From DATKWD01 sp963704815 (lineage in GTDB: Bacteria > Actinomycetota > Acidimicrobiia > Acidimicrobiales > Salinilacustritrichaceae): a stretch of 64,000 nt of DNA. The position numbers were made by a program, and so were the translations under genes. How positions within the stretch are numbered: position 1 is the stretch's first letter; each line of letters begins with the position of its first letter. The notes beneath the pieces are model-generated. The model was not told where the DNA came from. It was given only the letters and a program-made list of their open reading frames with translations, and made no database searches. The stretch spans positions 1-64,000 of the forward strand of contig CAVPHU010000003.1 of assembly GCA_963704815.1 (NCBI GenBank). The letters run 5' to 3'. This document shows, piece after piece, positions 28,155 to 35,909 of the stretch.

Positions 28155-31100
28155 ATGACCGAGTGGGCGTGCATCGACGGCAACGAGGCAGCGGCACGCG
28201 TCGCGCACCGACTCAGTGAGGTCGTGGCCATCTACCCCATCACGCCCGCGTCGCCGATGGGTGAATTCGCCGATGCGTGGTCGTCGGCCGAGCAGACGAA
28301 CCTCTGGGGAACGGTGCCCGAGGTCGTCGAGATGCAGGCCGAGGGCGGAGCGGCCGGGGCGCTCCACGGCGCCACCCAGAAAGGAGCGCTCGCCACCACC
28401 TTCACCGCGTCGCAGGGCCTGCTGTTGATGATCCCGAACCTCTACAAGATCGCCGGGGAGCTCTCGCCCGTCGTGGTCCACGTCGCCGCGCGCAGCATCG
28501 CCACCCACGCCCTCTCGATCTTCGGTGATCACAGCGACGTCATGGCCGCCCGCCAGACGGGCTGCGCCATGTTGTGTTCGTCGTCGGTGCAGGAGGCCCA
28601 CGACTTCGCCCTGATCGCCCACGCGGCGACCCTCCGCAGTCGGGTCCCGTTCATCCATTTCTTCGACGGGTTCCGCACCAGCCACGAGGTCGACAAGATC
28701 GCCCTGGTCGACGACGACGATCTGCGGGCACTCGTCAGCGAGGACGACGTCCTGGCCCACCGACTCCGAGGCCTGAGCCCCGACCGGCCGGTGCTCCGCG
28801 GCAGCGCCCAGAACCCCGACGTGTTCTTCCAGGCACGCGAGGCGGCGAACCCGTTCCACGACGCCGTTCCCGAGGCGGTCGCGGACCTCATGGCCGACTT
28901 CGGCGAGCGAACCGGCCGGAGCTATGGCCTCGTCGACTACGTCGGCGCACCCGACGCCGAGCGCGTGCTGGTCCTGATGGGATCGGGCGTCGGCGCCGCG
29001 ACCGAAACCGTGGAGGCGCTGGTCGCGGACGGCCAGAAGGTCGGGGTCGTCATCGTCCGCCTCTACCGCCCGTTTCCCGGCGACGCGCTGCTCGATGCGA
29101 TTCCCGACACGGTGACCGACATCGCCGTGCTCGATCGGACCAAGGAGCCCGGTGCGCCCGCCGAGCCGCTCTGCCAGGACGTCACGACGACCTTCGCCCG
29201 AGCGGCGGCGACGGGTGCTCGGGCCATGCCCACCATCGTCGGCGGCCGCTACGGACTGTCGTCCAAGGAGTTCACGCCGGCGATGGTCAACGCCGTCCTC
29301 GACGCGCTCGTCGACGATCCGCCACCCACGTTCACCGTCGGGATCCGCGACGACGTCAGTGGCCTCTCCCTCGATGTCGACGCAGCGTTCTCGGTGACGA
29401 CCACCGCCGTCCAGGCCGTCTTCTGGGGACTCGGCGCCGACGGGACGGTCGGCGCCAACAAAGCCTCGATCAAGATCATCGGAGAACACACGGACCAGTG
29501 GGCCCAGGGCTACTTCGTCTACGACTCGCGGAAGTCGGGGGCGGTGACCACCTCACACCTGCGCTTCGGGCCCGACCCGATCCGGTCGACCTACCTGATC
29601 GACGGGGCCGACTTCGTCGCCTGCCACCAGTGGTCGTTCCTCGACCGACCTGTCGACCTGCTGGGCAACGCTCGTGAGGGCGCCACCTTCCTGCTCGACA
29701 GCCCCTATGACGCCACCGAGGTGTGGGGCCACCTCCCGGTCGAGATCCAGCGAACCATCCTCGACAAGCACCTCGACCTGTGGGTCATCAACGCGGGCCG
29801 CGTCGCCCGCGAGGCGGGGATGGGGAACCGGATCAACACCGTGATGCAACCGTGCTTCTTCGCCCTGAGCGGTGTGCTTCCCCGCGACGAAGCCATCGAC
29901 GCCATCAAGCGCAACATCGAGCACACCTACGGCAAGCGCGGACACACGATCGTCGAACAGAACCACGCCGCGGTCGATGCATCGCTGGCCGCGCTCCAGC
30001 AGGTCGACGTACCGGGCAAGACGACCGGCGATGCCCACCGCCGGATGCCGGTCCCCGACGACGCACCTGACTTCGTCCAGCGGGTCACGGCGCGCATGCT
30101 GGCCGGCGAGGGCGACCTCCTCCCCGTGAGTGCCCTGCCGGTCGACGGGACCTTCCCCACCGGGACGGCGCGGTGGGAGCGGCGCATGATCGCCACCGAT
30201 CTGCCCGTGTGGGACCCCGAGATCTGCATCGATTGCGCGAAGTGCACGATCTCGTGCCCTCACACCGCGATCCAGATGAAGGTGTACGAACCCGAGCATC
30301 TCGATGGGGCGCCCGAGGGCTTCGAGTCGAAGTCGTTCCGCTCGCACGACCTTCCCGATCATCTCCTGACCATCCAGGTCGCGCCCGATGACTGCACCGG
30401 CTGCGGCGTGTGCGTCGACGTCTGCCCGGCTCGATCGAAGGAACAGGCCAACCACAAGGCGCTCGACATGGCCCCCGCCCCCGGGCTGCGGGAGCAGATG
30501 CGCCCGAACTACGACTTCTTCAGATCGATCCCGTATCTCGACCGCGACGCCCTCGGACACGACACCATCAAGGGCTCACAAGTGCTCGAACCGCTCTTCG
30601 AGTTCTCGGGTGCGTGCGCAGGGTGCGGCGAGACGCCGTACCTCCACCTCCTCACCCAGTTGTTCGGCGATCGGATGGTGGTCGCCAACGCCACCGGGTG
30701 TTCGTCGATCTACGGCGGGAACCTGCCGACCACACCGTGGAGCGTGAACGCCGAGGGTCGGGGGCCGGCGTGGTCGAACTCCCTGTTCGAGGACAACGCC
30801 GAGTTCGGGCTCGGGCTGCGACTCGGGAACGAGATCCACCAGACCGAAGCCCGACGCCTGGTCGACGAACTGTCCGACCGGATCGGGACCGAGCTCGCTC
30901 GGAGCATCCTCGACGCCGAGCAACGGACCGACACCGACATCCGCGCCCAACGCACACGGGTGGCCGAGATGCAGACCCGCCTCGAACACGCCGAGGGTTG
31001 GCGGGAACGACGCCTCCTCTCACTGGCCGACGACCTCGTCCGCACGAGCACCTGGATCGTCGGGGGCGACGGCTGGGCCTACGACATCGGCTACTCCGGG

Positions 31101-31730
31101 CTCGACCACGTGCTCGCCAGCGGGCGGGACGTCAACGTCCTCGTGCTCGACACCGAGGTGTACTCCAACACCGGCGGGCAGGCGTCCAAGGCCACCGCAC
31201 GCGGTGCGGTCGCCAAGTTCGCGGCTGCCGGAAAGACGAATCCCAAGAAGGACCTCGGCGCCACCGGCCGCCAGTACGGCAACGTCTTCGTCGGGCAGGT
31301 GGCCCTGGGCGCCAGCGAGCAACAGACCGTGCGCACGCTGCTCGAGGCCGACGCCTGGCCCGGTCCGAGCCTCGTGATCGCCTACAGCACGTGCATCGCC
31401 CATGGCATCGACATGTCGAAATCGATCAGCCACATGAAGGAGGCGGTCCAGAGCGGCTACTGGCCCCTCTACCGCTTCCATCCGGGCCGGGCCGAGGAGG
31501 GCTACCACCCGTTCGAGCTCGACAGCCGTCCACCCAAGATCCCGCTGCGCCAGTTCACCGAGAAGGAGGCGCGCTACGAGATGCTGCATCGCGCCGATCC
31601 CGAGCGGGCCGCCGCCCTCGCCGATCTGGCCCAGGCCGACGTCGATGAGCGGTGGCGCTACTACGAACAACTCGCCGACATCGAGCGCGGGGTTCCCGAC
31701 CTGCCGGAGGAGACCACCGACCATGCCTGA
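28155..31730 (+). CDS. nifJ: Pyruvate:ferredoxin (flavodoxin) oxidoreductase
   Basis: A 1191-residue single-chain PFOR that oxidises pyruvate with CoA to acetyl-CoA and CO2 and reduces ferredoxin or flavodoxin. Domains in order: pyruvate-binding domain I (YPITPASPMGEFADAW, residues about 26-41), domain II, gamma domain about 410-580 (NKASIKIIGEHTDQWAQGYF), two [4Fe-4S] motifs near 691 and 746 (CIDCAKCTISCPH, CTGCGVCVDVCP), the proximal-cluster Cys (ACAGCGETPY, about 820) and the TPP/Mg site (GGDGWAYDIGYSGLDH, about 970; LDTEVYSNTGGQASKAT). The ATG at 28155 follows GAGGAG. It overlaps the next gene by eight bases. This oxygen-sensitive enzyme implies anoxic or microoxic metabolism. Confidence 0.96.
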   Translation: MTEWACIDGNEAAARVAHRLSEVVAIYPITPASPMGEFADAWSSAEQTNLWGTVPEVVEMQAEGGAAGALHGATQKGALATTFTASQGLLLMIPNLYKIAGELSPVVVHVAARSIATHALSIFGDHSDVMAARQTGCAMLCSSSVQEAHDFALIAHAATLRSRVPFIHFFDGFRTSHEVDKIALVDDDDLRALVSEDDVLAHRLRGLSPDRPVLRGSAQNPDVFFQAREAANPFHDAVPEAVADLMADFGERTGRSYGLVDYVGAPDAERVLVLMGSGVGAATETVEALVADGQKVGVVIVRLYRPFPGDALLDAIPDTVTDIAVLDRTKEPGAPAEPLCQDVTTTFARAAATGARAMPTIVGGRYGLSSKEFTPAMVNAVLDALVDDPPPTFTVGIRDDVSGLSLDVDAAFSVTTTAVQAVFWGLGADGTVGANKASIKIIGEHTDQWAQGYFVYDSRKSGAVTTSHLRFGPDPIRSTYLIDGADFVACHQWSFLDRPVDLLGNAREGATFLLDSPYDATEVWGHLPVEIQRTILDKHLDLWVINAGRVAREAGMGNRINTVMQPCFFALSGVLPRDEAIDAIKRNIEHTYGKRGHTIVEQNHAAVDASLAALQQVDVPGKTTGDAHRRMPVPDDAPDFVQRVTARMLAGEGDLLPVSALPVDGTFPTGTARWERRMIATDLPVWDPEICIDCAKCTISCPHTAIQMKVYEPEHLDGAPEGFESKSFRSHDLPDHLLTIQVAPDDCTGCGVCVDVCPARSKEQANHKALDMAPAPGLREQMRPNYDFFRSIPYLDRDALGHDTIKGSQVLEPLFEFSGACAGCGETPYLHLLTQLFGDRMVVANATGCSSIYGGNLPTTPWSVNAEGRGPAWSNSLFEDNAEFGLGLRLGNEIHQTEARRLVDELSDRIGTELARSILDAEQRTDTDIRAQRTRVAEMQTRLEHAEGWRERRLLSLADDLVRTSTWIVGGDGWAYDIGYSGLDHVLASGRDVNVLVLDTEVYSNTGGQASKATARGAVAKFAAAGKTNPKKDLGATGRQYGNVFVGQVALGASEQQTVRTLLEADAWPGPSLVIAYSTCIAHGIDMSKSISHMKEAVQSGYWPLYRFHPGRAEEGYHPFELDSRPPKIPLRQFTEKEARYEMLHRADPERAAALADLAQADVDERWRYYEQLADIERGVPDLPEETTDHA

Positions 31731-32715
31731 CCTCGCCACGACCTACCTCGGGCTCGAGCTCCGATCGCCGATCGTGGCGTCGGCCGGTCCGAGCACGCGT
31801 TCGATCGACACCATTGCCGAGCTCGAGCAGTCGGGAGTCGGCGCCGTGGTCCTGCCGTCGCTGTTCGAGGAGCAGATCGTCGCCGAATCGCGCCACATCG
31901 ACGACACCCTCGAGACGGGCGCCGGCGTGTTCGGCGAGGCCCTCGACTACTTCCCCCCGCTCCCCGACTACGACGTCGGCCCCGATCGCTACCTGTCCCG
32001 TGTCGAGCAGGCAAAGGCGCGGGTCGACGTGCCGGTCGTCGCAAGCCTCAACGCCTCCTCGACGGGGAGTTGGGTTCGGTATGCGACACTGCTCGAGGAA
32101 GCGGGCGCTGACGCGCTCGAGCTCAACATCTACGAGGTGCACGGCGACCCGGCACGCACGGCCACCGAGGTCGAAGATGCCGACATCGCCCTGGCCGAGG
32201 CCGTGCGGGCGATGGTGAACATCCCGGTGGCGGTGAAGCTGTCGCCCTACTATTCGGCCTTCGCCTCGTTCGCCGCCCGGCTCGCCGAGACGGGAATCGA
32301 CGGGCTGGTCTTGTTCAACCGCTTCTACCAACCGGATCTCGACCTCGACACCCTCGACGTGGTCCCGTCGGTCGAGTTGTCGTCGCCCTGGGAGCTGCGC
32401 CTGCCGCTTCGGTGGATCGGCATGTTGCGCGAGGGTCTCGGCTGCTCGCTCGCCGCGACCTCGGGAATCCACGACGGGTTCGGCGTGGCCAAGGCGCTCC
32501 TCGTCGGTGCCGACGTGGCGATGACGACCTCAGCCCTGCTGCACCACGGTCCCGACCACGTCGCCACCATGGAACGGCAGCTGGTCGGATGGATGACCGA
32601 GCACGAATACGACTCGGTGCATCAGCTGCGCGGAAGTGTGCGACGAGAGGCCGCCGTCGATCCCGAGGCGTTCGAGCGCAGCAACTACCTGAAGACCCTG
32701 TCGAGCTGGCCCTGA
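31723..32715 (+). CDS. Dihydroorotate dehydrogenase-like flavoprotein
   Basis: A 330-residue TIM-barrel flavoprotein. LGLELRSPIVASAGPSTRSI, ADALELNIYEVHGDP, PVAVKLSPYYSAFASFA and SLAATSGIHDGFGVAKALLV show the FMN-binding DHOD fold. This subfamily is commonly found directly behind nifJ and is not thought to be the pyrimidine enzyme; the linkage suggests a redox accessory to PFOR, but its reaction is unknown. The ATG at 31723 lies inside the nifJ 3' end (ATGCCTGA), so the two are translationally coupled. A strong hairpin follows the stop. Confidence 0.88.
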   Translation: MPDLATTYLGLELRSPIVASAGPSTRSIDTIAELEQSGVGAVVLPSLFEEQIVAESRHIDDTLETGAGVFGEALDYFPPLPDYDVGPDRYLSRVEQAKARVDVPVVASLNASSTGSWVRYATLLEEAGADALELNIYEVHGDPARTATEVEDADIALAEAVRAMVNIPVAVKLSPYYSAFASFAARLAETGIDGLVLFNRFYQPDLDLDTLDVVPSVELSSPWELRLPLRWIGMLREGLGCSLAATSGIHDGFGVAKALLVGADVAMTTSALLHHGPDHVATMERQLVGWMTEHEYDSVHQLRGSVRREAAVDPEAFERSNYLKTLSSWP

Positions 32716-32719
32716 ACGA

Positions 32720-32770
32720 GATTCCTTGCTGCCCAACGACCACCCAGTGGTCGATCAGCAGCAAGGAATC
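32720..32770. terminator. Long two-part hairpin after the nifJ operon
   Basis: A perfect 13-base outer stem (32720-32732 with 32758-32770, arm GATTCCTTGCTGC) encloses a 7-base inner stem CGACCAC/GTGGTCG (32737-32743 with 32747-32753), separated by four-base internal loops. It starts five bases after the DHOD-like stop. No U-tract follows, so it could stop transcription in either direction or protect the nifJ mRNA end. Confidence 0.65.
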
Positions 32771-32829
32771 GTGTTTGCCCGGGACCTTCGGCACTTGGAT
32801 TCGGCTGACGCCGTTGGCACACTACGCCG

Positions 32830-34064
32830 GTGACCAGACATGTCGTGATCCTCGGTGGCGGAACCGGCGGAACGCTGACCGCCAATCGACTGCGAAAGCA
32901 GCTCGGACGGGAGTTCGACATCACCGTCGTCGACCAGGATCGCAGTCACGTCTACCAACCCGGCCTGCTGTTCGTCCCGTTCGGCCTGACCCATGCCGAG
33001 GACCTGATCCGTCCGCGTGAGCGTCAGCTGCGCAAGGGCATCACCTTCGTCGAGAGCGGCATCGACCGCGTCGACATCGAAGACACGGTCAGGTCATGCT
33101 CGAGAACGGCAGCTCGCTCGACTACGACCTCCTCGTCATCGCCAGCGGCGCCCGACTCGTCCCCGAGGAGACCGAAGGGCTGACTGGCGACGGCTGGATG
33201 GAGCGGGTGTTCACGTTCTACGACCTTCCTGGCGCCACCGGACTCGAACAGGCCCTGGCCGACTTCGACGGCGGCCGGATCGCCATCAACGTCGTCGACA
33301 TGCCGATCAAGTGCCCGGTCGCGCCGCTCGAGTTCAGCTTCCTCGCCGACTGGTACTTCCACGAGCGGGGCATCCGTGATCAGGTCGAGCTGACGCTGGT
33401 CACCCCCCTCGACGGCGCGTTCACCAAACCCCGCTCGTCTGAGCTGCTCGGCGGGATGCTCGAGGAAAAGGGCATCGAGCTCGTCACCGAGTTCAACACC
33501 GGCGAGGTCGATGGTCGCGCCGGCAAGCTCATCGGCTTCGACGGAAGCGAAGTCGAGTTCGACCTCGCCGTCGTCATCCCCGTGCACTCCGGCGCCGAGT
33601 TCGTGGGGCGCTCACCCGGCCTCGGCGACGCCCTCGACTTCGTCGAGACCGACCCGCACACCCTCCAGTCGAAGGCCGCACCCGAGATCTTCGCCATCGG
33701 CGACGCGGCCAATCTGCCGGCGTCGAAGGCAGGGTCGGTCAGCCACTTCGAGGGCGAGGTCCTGGTCGAGAACATCACCCGCTTCCTCGCCGGAGAGGAA
33801 CTCGACGCCAGCTTCGACGGCCACGCCAACTGCTTCATCGAAACCGGCTTCGACAAGGCGCTCCTCATCGACTTCAACTACGACCAGGAGCCGGTCGACG
33901 GCCACTACCCCGCGCCGATCGGACTGCCGCTGCTGAAAGAGTCGCGGCTCAACCACATCGGCAAGCTGATGTTCCAGTGGTTCTACTGGCACAGCCTGCT
34001 GCCGGGTCGCGACATCCCGGGAATCAAGGCCGACATGCCCACCTCGGGCAAACACCTCGACTGA
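32830..34064 (+). CDS. Sulfide:quinone oxidoreductase-like flavoprotein (frameshift near 33083)
   Basis: About 411 residues. The N-terminus has the FAD-binding GGGTGGTLTANRLRK and HVYQPGLLFVPFGL; the second half has LDYDLLVIASGARLVPEETE, the redox-Cys motif IKCPVAPLEFSFLADWYFHE, and FAIGDAANLPASKAGSVSHF. A second Cys is in DGHANCFIETGFDKA, giving the Cys pair SQR needs. A C-terminal amphipathic segment (LMFQWFYWHSLLPGRDIPGI) fits monotopic membrane binding. The front and back are in different frames; adding one base at about 33082-33084 gives VDIEDHGQVMLENGSS. The GTG start is used. It is followed at 17 bases by the TusE-like gene, so oxidised sulfide sulfur could enter that carrier. Confidence 0.85.
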
Positions 34065-34081
34065 CCAAAGGAGACACCCCG

Positions 34082-34399
34082 ATGCCCACCACCACGATCG
34101 CCGACCGAGAGGTCGAGGTGAACGACGAAGGCTTCTTCGTCGACGCCGAGCAGTGGACCGAGGACATGGCACCCGTGCTCGCCAAGGAGTACGACATCGA
34201 CGACCTGAACGACCAGCACTGGCAGGTCATCAGGTTCATGCGTCAGGAGTACTTCGAGAAGGGCACCGGGCCCACCGTCCGGGTCCTGGGCAAGACCTCG
34301 GGCGTCTCGGTCAAGGAGCTCTACAAGCTGTTCCCCACCGGCCCGGCCAAGACTGCGGCGCGCATCGCCGGCATTCCGAAGCCCCGCGGCTGCATCTGA
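34082..34399 (+). CDS. TusE/DsrC-family sulfur carrier
   Basis: A 105-residue protein with the family body EVNDEGFFVDAEQWTED, LNDQHWQVIRFMRQEYFEK and ending KTAARIAGIPKPRGCI. DsrC proteins carry two C-terminal cysteines; here only the penultimate Cys (CysB) is kept and the position 11 residues earlier (CysA) is Ala. That is the TusE-like pattern: a carrier that accepts a persulfide but cannot make the DsrC trisulfide bridge. AAAGGAG stands ten bases before the ATG. It lies between the SQR-like and DsrE-like genes, consistent with a persulfide relay. Confidence 0.9.
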   Translation: MPTTTIADREVEVNDEGFFVDAEQWTEDMAPVLAKEYDIDDLNDQHWQVIRFMRQEYFEKGTGPTVRVLGKTSGVSVKELYKLFPTGPAKTAARIAGIPKPRGCI

Positions 34400-34431
34400 A
34401 TCACCGACCGACAAGCAGAAACGGACACGTC

Positions 34432-34899
34432 ATGGATCTCACCAAAGAGAAGGTCTCGATCGTCATCTCCCAGGGCTCACTCGAGGGCATCTACCCCGGG
34501 CTCATCATGGCCAACGGTGCCCGTGCCGAAGGGATGGAGGCCAACCTGTTCTTCACCTTCTTCGGCCTCGACGCCATCCACGGAAAGCGCTACGAGCACA
34601 TCAAGGTGGCCGCGGTCGGCAACCCCGGCCTGCACTTCGCCACGTGGGCCGGCGGCATCCCCGGCATGTCGTCGGTGATGACCCACATGATGGAGAAGAA
34701 GATGGAGAAGTTCGACATCCCGTCGATCCCCGAGTTCGTCGAGCTCATCTCCGACACCGGAGCCGGGCTCTACGCGTGCCAGGCCTCGGTCGACCTCTTC
34801 GGCCTCGAGAAGGACGACTTCATCGACCAGGTCGACGACATCATCACTGTCGGCGACTTCTACGAGATGGCCGCCGGAGGCCACATCATCTTCACCTGA
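34432..34899 (+). CDS. DsrE/DsrE2-like sulfurtransferase
   Basis: A 155-residue protein of the DsrE family. KVSIVISQGSLEGIYPGLIM is the first strand and helix, EANLFFTFFGLDAIHGKRYE the second, and GLYACQASVDLFGLEKDDF carries the conserved candidate persulfide Cys. DsrE-type proteins pass sulfane sulfur to DsrC/TusE partners. The insertion rich in Met (GGIPGMSSVMTHMMEKKMEK) is typical of the DsrE2 branch. No membrane segment is convincing. It follows the TusE-like gene by 32 bases. Confidence 0.85.
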   Translation: MDLTKEKVSIVISQGSLEGIYPGLIMANGARAEGMEANLFFTFFGLDAIHGKRYEHIKVAAVGNPGLHFATWAGGIPGMSSVMTHMMEKKMEKFDIPSIPEFVELISDTGAGLYACQASVDLFGLEKDDFIDQVDDIITVGDFYEMAAGGHIIFT

Positions 34900-34960
34900 T
34901 CCCGGCGAGTGCTTCCCGCAGCTGCCAGGATGCGCCCCACTCAACGGAAACGGGGGCGCG

Positions 34961-35893
34961 ATGTGTGTTGGCGAATCCATGCTCGACATGGTCGGGAACA
35001 CACCGGTCGTCACGTTGGCGAAGGTCGTGCCCGAGGGCGCCGCTGACGTCTTCGTGAAGCTCGAGTGGTTCAATCCAACGGGCTCGTACAAGGATCGCAT
35101 GGCCTTGGCGATGATCGAAGAGGCCGAGAAGCGCGGCGACCTCACGCCAGGCATGACCGTCGTCGAGTACACCGGCGGAAGCACCGGCGGCTCGCTGGCC
35201 TACGTGTGTGCGGCGAAGGGCTATTCGTTCAAGGTGGTCTCCTCGGACGCCTTCGCGGCCGAGAAACTCAAGACGATGCGGGCGTTCGGCGCCGACCTCA
35301 CCGTGCTCGAGAGTGACGGCGGCAAGGTCACGCCCGAACTGACACCTCGCATGATCGCCAAGGCGGCCGAATACGCAGCCGAGCCCGGCACCTACTGGAC
35401 CGACCAGCTCAACAACTCGGACTCCTTGGTCGGCTACCGAGGCATCGGGCGTGAACTGCTCGAACAGTTGGACCGACCGATCGACGTCTTCTGCGCCATG
35501 GTCGGTACGGCCGGTCTGGCGATGGGTGTGTCGTCGGCACTGCGCGAAGCCGGGCCCGCCACTCGGGTGGTCATCTTCGAGCCGGCATCGACTGCGGTCA
35601 TCTCCGGTGGCGAACCCGGGGCACACGGCGTCGAGGGCACCGGCATCGGGTTCCTGCCGCCCCTGCTCGACTCCGATGGGTACGACGAGGTGCGGCCGAT
35701 CGACGAGGCGGTGGGCCGTGCAATGGCCCGACGACTCGCGTCCGAGGAGGGCTTGCTGGCCGGCACGTCGACGGGGCTCAACGTCGCCGGGGCGATCGAC
35801 CTGGCGGTGGAGCTCGGAGCAGGGAAGACCGTGGTCACCGTCGCATGCGACACCGGCCTGAAGTATCTCGCCGGCGACCTCTACGCGACCTGA
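34961..35893 (+). CDS. Cysteine-synthase-like PLP enzyme with altered substrate loop
   Basis: A 310-residue fold-type II PLP enzyme. The PLP lysine is in EWFNPTGSYKDRMALAMIE, the phosphate-binding loop is MVGTAGLAMG and the C-terminal contact is VACDTGLKYL. The asparagine loop that in O-acetylserine sulfhydrylases reads TSGNTG is here EYTGGSTGGSLAYVCAAKG, with Ser in place of Asn. Such enzymes may use another acceptor or sulfur source. ATG at 34961 or 34979 are both possible; the family core begins right after the second. Placed 61 bases after the DsrE-like gene, it could turn relayed sulfide into cysteine. Precise substrate unknown. Confidence 0.8.
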   Translation: MCVGESMLDMVGNTPVVTLAKVVPEGAADVFVKLEWFNPTGSYKDRMALAMIEEAEKRGDLTPGMTVVEYTGGSTGGSLAYVCAAKGYSFKVVSSDAFAAEKLKTMRAFGADLTVLESDGGKVTPELTPRMIAKAAEYAAEPGTYWTDQLNNSDSLVGYRGIGRELLEQLDRPIDVFCAMVGTAGLAMGVSSALREAGPATRVVIFEPASTAVISGGEPGAHGVEGTGIGFLPPLLDSDGYDEVRPIDEAVGRAMARRLASEEGLLAGTSTGLNVAGAIDLAVELGAGKTVVTVACDTGLKYLAGDLYAT

Positions 35894-35909
35894 CAGACCG
35901 CTCGCGGCA

